The position numbers and the translations under genes are program-made. The notes beneath the pieces are model-generated. The model was not told the origin of the DNA and did no database searches. It was given only the letters and a program-made list of their open reading frames with translations. DNA of 60,262 nucleotides from Opitutus sp. GAS368 (GTDB lineage Bacteria; Verrucomicrobiota; Verrucomicrobiia; Opitutales; Opitutaceae), in contig CAMDOO010000007.1 in NCBI GenBank assembly GCA_945903545.1, positions 1 through 60,262 on the forward strand. Reading direction: 5' to 3'. Every line of letters begins with the position of its first letter. The stretch's first letter is position 1. Positions 49,405-58,473 of the stretch are shown one piece after another.

Positions 49405-50823
49405 TCAGAGGCGGCGTGCCGCCACAAATTCCGCGATGATCCCGTCGAAGCTGCCATTGGTGAAGAACACCACCACGCGCGGATCCTTCGGGTCTGTTAC
49501 CGAATTCCGCAGCAGTTCCTGAAGCAGCTGGGCGTTGGTCGGCGCGGTCACCGCCTTCCGCCCGCGGGCCGTCAGCGAGCCGATCACGGTGTCCGGATCA
49601 AACCGCTCCGCGTCCGATAGCTTCGCGGCCCGGCTGACGGCACCGAGGAAGATGTCGTCCGCCAGCGCCAGGGCCTCGATAAAGGCCGGCTGCAGCACGC
49701 GCGTCCGCGCCGTGTTGCTCCGGGGCTCAAAGACCGCGGTCAGCCGGGCCCCGGGAAAACGCGCGCGGAACGACCGCAGCGTCTCCGCCAGGGCGGTCGG
49801 ATGATGGCCGAAATCCTCGACCACCGTGAGGCCGCGGGTCTCGAGCAGGACCTCCTGCCGGCGCTTGACCCCGCGGAAGCGGGCCAGAGCGGGCAGGATA
49901 TCAGGGACCTCTTCAAAGCGCGTGATCAAGGCTACGGCCGAAGCCGCCATCGCCGCGTTCCGGGCATTGTAGATCCCCGGCAGTTTCCAGACGACTTCAC
50001 CCCAGGACTGGCCGCGCCAGGTCAGACCGAAGCGCGCCCCGTCGGCCGACTCCTTGAAATCCACAATGCGCACGTCGTTCCCTTCCCCCACTCCCACCTT
50101 GAAGACCTGCGTCCACGGCATCGGCCCGAGCGCCCGCAGGTTTTCATCGTCGCCATTCAAAACCACCCAGCCGCCGCGCGGGACGATCCGCACGAAATGA
50201 CTGAAAGTCCGCTGCACATCCGCGAGGTCGCGAAAGATGTCGGCGTGGTCGAACTCCAGATTGTTCAGCACCGCGACGCGCGGCGCGTAGTGGATGAACT
50301 TGCTGCGCTTGTCGAAGAAGGCGCTGTCGTACTCATCGCCCTCGATCACGAACGGATCCTCCTTGTTGCCCAAGTGGTGCCCCGTCGGCGGATCCAGCGG
50401 CACCCCGCCGATAAGATAACCCGGATCCTTCCCGGCCGCGCGCAGCAGGAAGGCCGCCAGCGAGGTCGTGGTCGTCTTGCCGTGGGTCCCGGCCACCACG
50501 AGGTTGCGCCGGCCCTGCAGGATGTGGTCATGCAGGAAGGCCGGCAGTGACGTGAACGCCCGTTCCCCGGCCTCCAGCAGCCACTCCACCTCGGGATTGC
50601 CGCGCGACATCGCATTGCCGATCACGACCAGGTCGGGCGCAAGCTGCTGCAGCCGGACCGGATCGTAACCGCTGTGCACCGTGATCCCGGCCTCCCGCAA
50701 CACATCGCTCATGGGGGGATAAACCCCTTGGTCGGCCCCCAGGACCTCATGGCCCGCCGCCCGGGCCAGCAGGGCGGCATTGCCCATCGCAGTCCCGCAA
50801 ATACCCATGAAAAAAAGCCTCAT
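49405..50823 (-). CDS. mpl: UDP-N-acetylmuramate:L-alanyl-gamma-D-glutamyl-meso-diaminopimelate ligase
   Basis: The 472-residue Mur-ligase-family enzyme recycles tripeptide from peptidoglycan turnover onto UDP-MurNAc. The N-terminal domain starts MRLFFMGICGTAMG (glycine-rich UDP site); the ATP loop AGTHGKTTTTS is at 111-121, followed by EFDHADIF and the C-terminal domain with FEPRSNT. The ATG at 50823 has a good AGAGGAG Shine-Dalgarno, rare in this window, and is preferred over the longer frame to 50964. It implies meso-DAP peptidoglycan. Confidence 0.94.
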   Translation of the reverse strand: MRLFFMGICGTAMGNAALLARAAGHEVLGADQGVYPPMSDVLREAGITVHSGYDPVRLQQLAPDLVVIGNAMSRGNPEVEWLLEAGERAFTSLPAFLHDHILQGRRNLVVAGTHGKTTTTSLAAFLLRAAGKDPGYLIGGVPLDPPTGHHLGNKEDPFVIEGDEYDSAFFDKRSKFIHYAPRVAVLNNLEFDHADIFRDLADVQRTFSHFVRIVPRGGWVVLNGDDENLRALGPMPWTQVFKVGVGEGNDVRIVDFKESADGARFGLTWRGQSWGEVVWKLPGIYNARNAAMAASAVALITRFEEVPDILPALARFRGVKRRQEVLLETRGLTVVEDFGHHPTALAETLRSFRARFPGARLTAVFEPRSNTARTRVLQPAFIEALALADDIFLGAVSRAAKLSDAERFDPDTVIGSLTARGRKAVTAPTNAQLLQELLRNSVTDPKDPRVVVFFTNGSFDGIIAEFVAARRL

Positions 50824-51308
50824 GTTCTCCTCTTCCCCCCTGAAAATCGTTTGCTCCAGCGAAAAACTGGCTGAATTTGACCGCGAACTCCGGAAGCATG
50901 CGTCGCCAGCATATTGGTAAGATCGTGCATGGTTTCCCGAGCGCAGGAAGTGCAATTTATTCACGCCCTAGTCGTCCGAACGCCAGGACGCCGATGGTCA
51001 GCGGAACGCAATCCAGGTATGCAGCCGCCTTGGATCTTTGACCTGAGCCGCGCGCGAAAGACGCTGTCACACCGACTACGCAAAATATCATTCCGATTGG
51101 ATCCGATTGGCATTCGCGGGCGGCCGCACCATGGAGCGGCGGAAAAGGTGCGTGTTAAAAAACACATTTTTTTGCGCCAACTCTCATGCGATTACCGCTC
51201 CTGAGTCTGATATGATGGCATATCCCCAAGGAGTCCGCCGGCGACTCCGCTACCCATGCATCTGCCCTGCTGCCATGGCGCCCAATCAAGCCCTTCTAGT
51301 CGAGAACC
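50824..51308. other. Intergenic stretch between divergent mpl and PVC cytochrome genes
   Basis: These 485 bases hold the two divergent promoters but no convincing gene; small frames on both strands lack a ribosome site or conserved pattern. Two items stand out. GTGTT-AAAA-AACAC followed by ATTTTTTT (51152-51173) looks like a weak terminator hairpin with no known gene before it. GGAGTCCGCCGGCGACTCCG (51230-51249) is a palindrome of family F type, followed by CTGCC-type words. Base composition is lower in GC than the flanks. Confidence 0.5.
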
Positions 51309-54254
51309 ATGAATCCCTGCTCAACTCCCAACCGAAACTCCGTCCGCCGCGCTACCGCTTGCTTTGCCGCGCTCGTCCTTTGCACCGTTGTCATGGCCGC
51401 GAACGCGGACCGGCCGTTGCGTATTCTCTATCTGGGCGAGGTCTCAACCGCCCCGCTCACCGGCACTGGTCGCGGCGGCGGTGGTGGGCCAATCGGCACC
51501 CTCACACCCGCCCAGAATGCGGCGGTGGTGGCGATGAACACCGCGAGCGCTGCGCAATCCCAGGCGGCGGCTGCGGCCGCGCTCGCCTTGCGCGAAGCCT
51601 CCTTCGCCATTCCGGTCGATCCGGCCAATCTTGCGGCCAAGGCGGAGGCGCTCGCCTCCGCGGAGCTGGCGCTTGCTAGTGCCCTGTCCGCGAAATACGA
51701 CCGGATCCAAGCCAGTCCGAACCGCCTGAACCCGACTCAGCTCCGTTACGTCCAGGCGGCGCGGAGGGGAGAGGCGACTCCTCCGGCTTATGCCCTCCTG
51801 CCCGGCCAGACCTTGGCGGCCGATGCGATCTACTTCGATTACGTAACCCGCCCGACTGATCTTACCGCGGCCTACCTGCAGCATTTTGACGCTGCCATCG
51901 TTGCCCTGCCTGCGGGGCAGATTGGCGCCGCCCAGCAACGCCTGCTCGACCAGTTCAAGGCTTCGGGCCGGAACGTGCAAATGGTGACCTCGCCCCCCAC
52001 CGATCAACAAATCCGCGGCAGCCTGCCGACGCTGGTGAGCCGCGCTGTGATGTCACAGTACGCGGACTTTCTCGCGAGCCGCCCGGCGGTGCGGTACGAA
52101 AAGAAGACCGGAGTGGCGAATTATGAGCGGCGGTTCGAGGTGCTTCCCGTGCCGGAAGTACTATCGGCGGGGGAAAGCATGAGGCATGTCCAAGTCCCGG
52201 CTGACTTTGAGATCCAACTTTTCGCGAGCGAACCCGACATCGGGCGGCCGATTGCCCTGGCTTGGGACGAGCGCGGAAGGCTCTGGATTGTGGAAGCGGT
52301 GGATTATCCCCACCAGCTCATGCTCGATAAGCCTGGTACGGATGGCAGGCCCACCGGGGAAGGCAACGATCGGATCCGGATCGCCGAGGATACCAATGGC
52401 GATGGGCGCGCGGATAAATTCACGGTGTTCGCTGACAGACTGAACATGGCCACCTCCCTGGTGTTTGTGAACGGAGGCGTCATCGTCTCCGCCCTCCAGC
52501 AGTTCGTCTTCCTCAAGGACACGAATGGCGACGACAAAGCGGATGTGAGGACACCCCTGTTTTTCATGAACTGGAGCGCGTACGACACCCACGCGATGTC
52601 GAACAACCTTTCCCGGGGCTTCGACAACTGGCTGTACGGGGCGGTGGGCAATGGCGGCTTCGCCGGCGTTGTCGGAGGCGTCTACAAAAGCTTCTCCACC
52701 GGAGTCTACCGCTTCAAGGCCGACGGCTCCGAGATGCAATTGGTCTCCAACTTCACCAACAACACCTGGGGCCTCGGCTTCAATGCAAAGGGCGACCTGT
52801 TTGGATCCACCGCCAACAACCAGCCAAGCTTCTATGTCGGCATTCCGGCCTATGCCATTCCAACGCCCGCGGCTGTGCCCGCGGCCCCGGCCGCTCCCAA
52901 CAGCCCCCCGGCGAGGGGTGGAAGAGGCGGTGGCCTCGGCGTCATGACCGCGAAGCCCCTCGCGCCCGGGCTCCGCATTCACCCCAACACTCCCAATGTC
53001 CGGCAGGCGGATGTCCTCGGCGGGTATACCGCGGCCGCCAATCACCGCTTGATGGAGAGCGATGCCCTGCCGGATCGGCTGCGCGGGCACGCCTTGGTGG
53101 CCGAACCGACCGCCAAGCTGATCGGGGTGATGAAAATCACGCCCAGCGGCGCGGGTTACGCGGCTGAGGATGGATTGAATTTCCTGGCGAGTTCCGACGA
53201 ATGGCTGTCCCCGGTCTACGCTGATGTCGGCCCCGACGGGGCCATCTGGGTAGCCGACTTCCAGAACTTTATCATCCAGCACAACCCGACCCCGACGCTC
53301 GCCACGGGTTTCCAATCGACCTCCACCCCAGGGCTGGCGCACACGAGCCCCCTGCGGACGAATGCGTACGGCCGAGTTTACCGGGTAGTCTGGAAGGATG
53401 GACCCGCCACACCAATCAAGTCGCTGGCCGGGGCCTCGACGGCGGCGATCGTGGCGGCCTTGGACAGCGGCAATCTCTTCTGGCGGCAGACGGCCCAGCG
53501 CCTGATCGTCGATAATCGGAAAATGGACGCCGTCCCAGCCTTGAAAACGATGGTGAAGGACAAAGCGGGACGCCCGGCCGCGATCCACGCCCTTTGGGCC
53601 CTGCAGGGCCTGGGAGCCTTGGATCGTGAATTGCACCATTGGGCACTGCTCGGAAGCGACGCGGCACTGCGCCGGAACGCGGTGCGGGCGCTCGAATCGA
53701 ACGAAGCGGGCAGCAGGTTGTTTTTCGAAAGCGGCGTTGTCGACGATCCGGATTTGGGCACGCGCCTCGCCGCCTTCGTGAAACTGGCCCAGTTCCCCAC
53801 GACCCCGGCGATCAAGACCGTGGTGGCGCAGCTCAGGAAGGATCCGAAGAATGCCGCGGACGAATGGCTGGGGTCGGCGAACTCCGGCCTCATGCTGGTG
53901 CGGGCCCACAACGTGGCCGATACTGAACTGGATGCCGCCGTGACACTCCGAGCCGGCGACCCGACCGTCGGTGAGACCATCTACCGGACCAACACGACCG
54001 CGGCATGCATCGCCTGCCATAGCCTGGGCGGATCAGGCGGCATGGTCGGGCCGGCGCTCGACGGGATCGCGGCGAGGCGGGACGAGGCGTATATCCGGGA
54101 GAGCGTGATAACACCAAATGCGAAGCTGGCAGCCGGGTTCGAACAGTTGATGGTGTCGCCGATGCCCCCGATGCCCCTGATCCTGAAACCGCAGGAGATC
54201 GAGGACGTCATCGCCTACCTTCTCACCCTCAGGACTGACGCCCCTGTCCGTTAA
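51309..54254 (+). CDS. PVC-type membrane-bound dehydrogenase with c-type cytochrome domain
   Basis: The 981-residue exported protein has a signal peptide (about 1-34), a Gly-rich patch (TGRGGGGGP, about 50-58), and a region resembling a worn ThuA-like domain (about 35-250). Then comes the PVC dehydrogenase beta-propeller (about 290-690, starting HVQVPADFEIQLFASEP, with EDTNGDGRADKF calcium-like loops), a HEAT-like helical region (about 700-890), and a C-terminal cytochrome c with CIACH (about 900). Such proteins are abundant in Planctomycetes and Verrucomicrobia and probably oxidise sugars or lactones outside the cell. Codons are less strictly C-ended than in flanking genes, which may indicate a different history. 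Confidence 0.9.
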   Translation: MNPCSTPNRNSVRRATACFAALVLCTVVMAANADRPLRILYLGEVSTAPLTGTGRGGGGGPIGTLTPAQNAAVVAMNTASAAQSQAAAAAALALREASFAIPVDPANLAAKAEALASAELALASALSAKYDRIQASPNRLNPTQLRYVQAARRGEATPPAYALLPGQTLAADAIYFDYVTRPTDLTAAYLQHFDAAIVALPAGQIGAAQQRLLDQFKASGRNVQMVTSPPTDQQIRGSLPTLVSRAVMSQYADFLASRPAVRYEKKTGVANYERRFEVLPVPEVLSAGESMRHVQVPADFEIQLFASEPDIGRPIALAWDERGRLWIVEAVDYPHQLMLDKPGTDGRPTGEGNDRIRIAEDTNGDGRADKFTVFADRLNMATSLVFVNGGVIVSALQQFVFLKDTNGDDKADVRTPLFFMNWSAYDTHAMSNNLSRGFDNWLYGAVGNGGFAGVVGGVYKSFSTGVYRFKADGSEMQLVSNFTNNTWGLGFNAKGDLFGSTANNQPSFYVGIPAYAIPTPAAVPAAPAAPNSPPARGGRGGGLGVMTAKPLAPGLRIHPNTPNVRQADVLGGYTAAANHRLMESDALPDRLRGHALVAEPTAKLIGVMKITPSGAGYAAEDGLNFLASSDEWLSPVYADVGPDGAIWVADFQNFIIQHNPTPTLATGFQSTSTPGLAHTSPLRTNAYGRVYRVVWKDGPATPIKSLAGASTAAIVAALDSGNLFWRQTAQRLIVDNRKMDAVPALKTMVKDKAGRPAAIHALWALQGLGALDRELHHWALLGSDAALRRNAVRALESNEAGSRLFFESGVVDDPDLGTRLAAFVKLAQFPTTPAIKTVVAQLRKDPKNAADEWLGSANSGLMLVRAHNVADTELDAAVTLRAGDPTVGETIYRTNTTAACIACHSLGGSGGMVGPALDGIAARRDEAYIRESVITPNAKLAAGFEQLMVSPMPPMPLILKPQEIEDVIAYLLTLRTDAPVR

Positions 54255-54593
54255 GCAGGCGCTGATGGATTTTGCGCGGGCGGGACAAGGTCAGCCCGAT
54301 GTTTCAGGGCGGTGTCCGGATCCGGCAGAGCAGCGATCTCTTCGACTGGCTCGGGGCCCTGGGTTTATCGAACGACCTCCGTTCGCGCCGCCGGGAAAAC
54401 GGTGGCTTGGAATCAATCCGAAGGTGTTCCCAGCGCGGAACGGAGTCCGCGCCCGGTAGGCGGAAGTAGAGACTCCGAAAAAAACCTTCCCCCGGAATAA
54501 AGATTTGAATGTCCTCTCGGACCCTTGGTCCGGCATTGTGAGGCATCCCCCCACCACCCCCGGATCGCACCGCGATCAACCGTTTATCCCCCC
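54255..54593. other. Intergenic stretch with one family F arm
   Basis: No gene is supported in these 339 bases. CGGAACGGAGTCCGCGCCCG (54436-54455) is a family F arm. The sequence around 54320-54400 is open in several frames but has no ribosome site or conserved pattern. The promoter of the next gene probably lies in the AT-richer part near 54480-54560. Confidence 0.5.
54433..54461. repeat. Family F arm
   Basis: GCGCGGAACGGAGTCCGCGC followed by CCGGTAGG is a self-complementary arm matching the right end of the 10576-10710 element. Confidence 0.65.
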
Positions 54594-55304
54594 ATGAAAA
54601 ACCTGTCCCTCCTTAGCATCGCCCTTCTCCTCGCCGCGGCGCCCCTGGCCGCCCAGACACCCGCCCCCAAGGACGGTCCCACCCCCACCGGTTGGAAGTA
54701 CGTCGAAGACCGCAGCACCAACGCCTCGGACCCCGATGGCCCCGGCTCCATCAAGATCACCACCGCCGGCTCCGGCTATCACATCCTGACCCCCACGGCG
54801 GCCGTCTTCTGGAACCCGGCCAACACGGCCTCCGGCAACTACACCCTCAAGGCCCGCGTCACGATCAACGAGCGCAGTGGCCACGTGAACTTCTACGGCC
54901 TCGTTTTCGGCGGCAAGGATCTCGGAACGCCGACCCTTTCCTACAACTACTTCCTCGTCGCCCAGGACAACCCGGCTCCCGCCCGCGGCAATGCCCAGCC
55001 TCTCGGCACCTTCCTGATCAAGACCATGACCGGCACCACAGCCGTCCCGGCCTTCCAGCTCCCCGGCGCCGGCGGCCGCAGCGGCACCGTCCCCCACGCG
55101 ATCGTCAAGGTGCCGGATGCGGCCGGAAAAGCCGTCAACGACCTCGAGGTCCGCGTCCAGACCGACAAGATCGATTTCGTGATCAACGGCACCGTGGTCC
55201 ACTCCGCCCCCCGCGCCGGCATCAACACCGACGGCATCTGGGGCATCCGCTCGAACCACCTCCTAAACATCAACGTCGACGGCCTGAGCGTGACCAAGCA
55301 GTGA
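54594..55304 (+). CDS. Exported beta-sandwich protein of unknown function
   Basis: The 236-residue protein has a signal peptide (1-20, LAA-QTP) and an all-beta body with alternating hydrophobic strands, such as GNYTLKARVTI, HVNFYGLVFGG, DLEVRVQTDKIDFVING and IWGIRSNHLLNINVDGL. This pattern is like the 3-keto-disaccharide hydrolase/LamG carbohydrate-binding group (DUF1080-type), although I cannot see catalytic residues with certainty. It lies 133 nt before the PIG-L gene, with a strong hairpin between. It may bind or process polysaccharide with the neighbouring exported enzymes. Confidence 0.75.
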   Translation: MKNLSLLSIALLLAAAPLAAQTPAPKDGPTPTGWKYVEDRSTNASDPDGPGSIKITTAGSGYHILTPTAAVFWNPANTASGNYTLKARVTINERSGHVNFYGLVFGGKDLGTPTLSYNYFLVAQDNPAPARGNAQPLGTFLIKTMTGTTAVPAFQLPGAGGRSGTVPHAIVKVPDAAGKAVNDLEVRVQTDKIDFVINGTVVHSAPRAGINTDGIWGIRSNHLLNINVDGLSVTKQ

Positions 55305-55334
55305 TCTGCCCCGGAGTCAGCCGGCCGCTTCCTT

Positions 55335-55360
55335 GCACCACCGGTTTCGACCGGTGGTGC
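55335..55360 (+). terminator. Stable hairpin with TTCG loop
   Basis: GCACCACCGGT and ACCGGTGGTGC form an 11-bp perfect stem closed by a TTCG tetraloop, an unusually stable arrangement. There is no T tail, so it may stabilise the 3-prime end rather than terminate. Confidence 0.65.
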
Positions 55361-55437
55361 AACCCGCCTCCGGCCTGAACCGTCAGTGAGTTGGCGCGCG
55401 TCCCCGGTCGCGCGCCTTTTGCTTTCCCCCTCTCCCC

Positions 55438-58092
55438 ATGACCCCGCGTCTTTTCTCCCTGGCCCCCCGGGGCCTCGGCTGCGCCCTCGGCGCCTGCCTC
55501 GCACTGCCCCTCGCCCTCGCCGCCGCGGAGCCCCCCGTGCCCGCCGCCATCCTCGAGGACCTCAAGGCGTTCGCCACCATGGGCACCGTGCTGCACATCG
55601 CGGCCCACCCGGACGATGAGAACACCAACTTCATCACCGCCATGGCCAAGGGCCGGCACTACCGCAGCGGCTACCTCTCGGTCACGCGCGGCGACGGCGG
55701 CCAGAATGAGATCGGACCCGAGTTTGACGCCGAGCTCGGTGTCGCCCGCACCCAGGAACTGCTCGCGGCCCGCCGGATCGATGGCGGCCGCCAGTTCTTC
55801 ACCCGGGCCCTGGACTTCGGCTACTCGAAGACCGTCGAGGAAACCCTCCGCATCTGGGAGCGCGACAATGTCCTCGGCGATGTCGTCCGGGTGATCCGGA
55901 CGTTCCGGCCCGATGTCATCGTCAACAACTTCGCCGCCATGCAGCAGCCGAACCAGCATGGAAACCACAATGGCTCGGCCATCCTCGGCCTCGAGGCGTT
56001 CAAGCTCGCCGCCGACCCCGCCGCCTATCCCGAGCAGTTCGCCGACGGCCTGACCGTCTGGCAGGCGAAACGCATCCTGCAGGGACCCGGCCCGACCAAT
56101 GTCACCGGCACCGACCCGGTGACCGGCCTCACCTTCGCGGCGCTTTCCACCCAAAGCCGCAACATGCATCACACCCAAGGCTTCGGCATCAATAACAACG
56201 CCGCCGGTCGCGGTGCTGGCGGTGGTGCCCCGGGTGGCGCACCCGGCGCCGGCCGGGCCGGCGGTGCCGCTCTTGGTGCTGCCCCCGGCGGTGCGGCGGT
56301 GGCCGGAGGCCCGGGTGCAGCCCCCGCTGGTCCAGGCGGCGGTGGCCGTGGCGCAGGTGGCGGCGGTGGCGGACGCGGAGGTGGCACCACATTCAACGTG
56401 CTCGCCGGCGACCCGGTCACGACCGACATCATGGAAGGCGTCGACACGACCTGGAATCGCGTCACCGGCGGCGCCGAGATCGACCGGCTCGCCAACGAGG
56501 CCGTCACCAATTTCAAGACCGACAACCCCTCGGCGAGTGTCGCCGCCCTCCTCGCGATCAAGACCCAGCTCGCGCGCCTGCCGGCCGACATCATCTTGAA
56601 TGAAAAGCGCCAGCAGCTCGACCAGCTCATCGCAAACTGTCTCGGCCTGACAATCGAGACCACGATCCCCCAAGCCGAGGTCGTGCCCGGCGAAACGCTC
56701 CGACTCACCCACGCCGTCACCAAGCGGTCTGACGTGGCGGCCCGCTGGACCGGCGTGCGTTATCCCAATTCCTTCGGCTCGGCGACCTCGCCGGCTCCCC
56801 TCAACCTCGTCGCCGGCCAGGCCGCCACCCAGCAGGTCTCCGTGGTGCTGCCGCCGACCACCCGCGTTTCCCAGCCCTACTGGCTGCGCGAGCAGGCCCG
56901 GCCGGGTCTGTTCAACGTGCCCGACGTCGATCGCAAGTTGATCGGCCAGCCCGAGAACCCCTCGGCCTTCCCGGTGGAAATGCTCTTTGAGGTCGGCGGG
57001 CAGACCATCGTGCTCGCCACCGAGCCCTACCAGAACGGCACGGCCGAGTCCGGCCCGGCGCGCCGGCGGCGTCTCGACGTGATCCCGCCGGTCATCGTCC
57101 ACTTCCCCACCCTCACCCGCGTCTTCGCCCCCGGCGGCACCAAGACCGTCGAGGTGGAACTCACCGCCAACCGCGCCAACACCGCCGGCACCGTGCAGCT
57201 CGACCTCCCGGCCGGCTGGACCGCCACGCCCGCCACGCAGGACTTCCGAATCGCCACCAGCCAGGGCAAGATGAAGGTCACCTTCACCGTCAAGGCTCCG
57301 GCCACCGTCGGCAGCGCCAACCTTGCGGTCCACGCCACGGTCGGGGGCCAGCGCTACGCGACCGACCGCGTCGCGATCGATTACCCCCACATCCCCTACC
57401 AGCTCCTCCAGCCCACCGCGAGGATCAAGGGCGTCAGCGTCAACCTCACCATCAAGGGCAGCCGCGTCGCCTACCTGCCCGGCGCGGGTGACGACGTGGC
57501 GGATTGCATCGCCCAGATGGGCTACACCGTCACCGAGATCACCGGGGCCGACCTGAACCCGGCCAAGCTGCTGAACTTCGACGCCGTCGTGATCGGCGTG
57601 CGCGCCTTCAACGAGCGCGACGATCTTTCCGCCAACCTCCCGGCGCTCCTCGCCTGGGTCGAGGCCGGCGGCACGGTCATCGCGCAGTACAACCGTCCCA
57701 ACGGCCTCATCACCCAGCAGCTCGGGCCGTACGCCCTGAGCATCGCGGGCGGCGCCCCCGGCCTGCGCGTGACGGACGAGAACGCCCCCGTCTCGTTCCT
57801 CTCGCCCGACCATCTCGCCCTCACCTCGCCCAACCGGATCAGTCAGGATGACTTCGTCGGCTGGGTGCAGGAACGCGGCACCTACTTCCCGAGCACCTGG
57901 GACACCGAGCACTACAAGACCATCTTCGCGATGAGCGACCCCGGCGAGAAGCAGCCCGACAGCTCCCTCCTCGTCACGCAGCACGGCAAGGGCTATTATG
58001 TCTACTCCGGCGTCGCCTTTTTCCGGCAGCTGCCCAAGGGCGTCCCCGGCTCGTACCGCCTGTTCGCCAATCTGATCTCTCTCGGAAAATGA
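55438..58092 (+). CDS. PIG-L family deacetylase with Gly-rich insertion and C-terminal extra domains
   Basis: The 884-residue exported protein has a signal peptide (about 1-30) and an LmbE/PIG-L domain with the metal-binding AHPDDE (56-61), TRGDGGQNE and the distal NQHGNHNGS. A 60-residue Gly/Ala/Arg stretch (about 256-318) splits the catalytic domain from what follows: a beta-sandwich region resembling NEW3/NPCBM-associated domains (about 430-650) and a C-terminal ThuA-like segment (about 680-790, GVRAFNERDDLSANLPALL). PIG-L enzymes remove N-acetyl groups from sugars. It is in line with the symporter genes downstream, which suggests uptake of a released product. Confidence 0.88.
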   Translation: MTPRLFSLAPRGLGCALGACLALPLALAAAEPPVPAAILEDLKAFATMGTVLHIAAHPDDENTNFITAMAKGRHYRSGYLSVTRGDGGQNEIGPEFDAELGVARTQELLAARRIDGGRQFFTRALDFGYSKTVEETLRIWERDNVLGDVVRVIRTFRPDVIVNNFAAMQQPNQHGNHNGSAILGLEAFKLAADPAAYPEQFADGLTVWQAKRILQGPGPTNVTGTDPVTGLTFAALSTQSRNMHHTQGFGINNNAAGRGAGGGAPGGAPGAGRAGGAALGAAPGGAAVAGGPGAAPAGPGGGGRGAGGGGGGRGGGTTFNVLAGDPVTTDIMEGVDTTWNRVTGGAEIDRLANEAVTNFKTDNPSASVAALLAIKTQLARLPADIILNEKRQQLDQLIANCLGLTIETTIPQAEVVPGETLRLTHAVTKRSDVAARWTGVRYPNSFGSATSPAPLNLVAGQAATQQVSVVLPPTTRVSQPYWLREQARPGLFNVPDVDRKLIGQPENPSAFPVEMLFEVGGQTIVLATEPYQNGTAESGPARRRRLDVIPPVIVHFPTLTRVFAPGGTKTVEVELTANRANTAGTVQLDLPAGWTATPATQDFRIATSQGKMKVTFTVKAPATVGSANLAVHATVGGQRYATDRVAIDYPHIPYQLLQPTARIKGVSVNLTIKGSRVAYLPGAGDDVADCIAQMGYTVTEITGADLNPAKLLNFDAVVIGVRAFNERDDLSANLPALLAWVEAGGTVIAQYNRPNGLITQQLGPYALSIAGGAPGLRVTDENAPVSFLSPDHLALTSPNRISQDDFVGWVQERGTYFPSTWDTEHYKTIFAMSDPGEKQPDSSLLVTQHGKGYYVYSGVAFFRQLPKGVPGSYRLFANLISLGK

Positions 58093-58147
58093 GGCATCGC
58101 CTCAGCTCCATGGGCAAAACAGACGGCGTGATTGTCGCGGCCATCGA

Positions 58148-58237
58148 GGTAGGGGCGCGTGTCCCCACGCGCCCTGGCTTGATTCCGCCGCGGCGCCAAG
58201 TGACGAACCAGGGCGGCTGAGGACAGCCGCCCCTACC
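58148..58237. repeat. Family B element before the small membrane protein gene
   Basis: The arms GGTAGGGGCGCGTGTCCCCA/CGCGCCCTGG and CCAGGGCGGCTGAGGACAGC/CGCCCCTACC are nearly identical to 33053-33140, with a spacer of about 30 nt. It lies between the PIG-L gene and the small membrane protein gene and ends 17 nt before the start codon of the latter. Confidence 0.88.
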
Positions 58238-58254
58238 CTCTGTGATGATCTGAG

Positions 58255-58473
58255 ATGAGTTCCCCGTCCCACGATAGTCCGCTGCATCCTCGCCCGCCAG
58301 CATCCACGCCGGATGAAGGCCCGGCCCTGCACCCCGTCGCCCCCGAGCAGCTCGGGCCGGCCGACACCGGCCTGCCCGGTCTGCGTTCCTGGAACGCGGT
58401 CTACGCCGTGGTCGTGGGTGTCTTCATCCTCTGGGTCACGCTGCTGATCATGTTCATGCGCTCCTACACATGA
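58255..58473 (+). CDS. Small membrane protein coupled to a sodium:solute symporter
   Basis: The 72-residue protein has a polar, Pro/His-rich N-terminus (1-44) and one C-terminal membrane helix (about 47-68, NAVYAVVVGVFILWVTLLIMF). Its stop overlaps the start of the symporter gene by 4 nt (ATGA). Small one-helix or two-helix partners occur with some SSS transporters, but this one does not match the acetate- or DUF4212-type partners I know. It may be a symporter subunit. A family B repeat is just upstream. Confidence 0.75.
   Translation: MSSPSHDSPLHPRPPASTPDEGPALHPVAPEQLGPADTGLPGLRSWNAVYAVVVGVFILWVTLLIMFMRSYT

Noticed and set aside
54265-54459. 64-codon frame after the PVC cytochrome gene
   Set aside because: It has no ribosome site or conserved pattern, and it ends inside a family F repeat arm.
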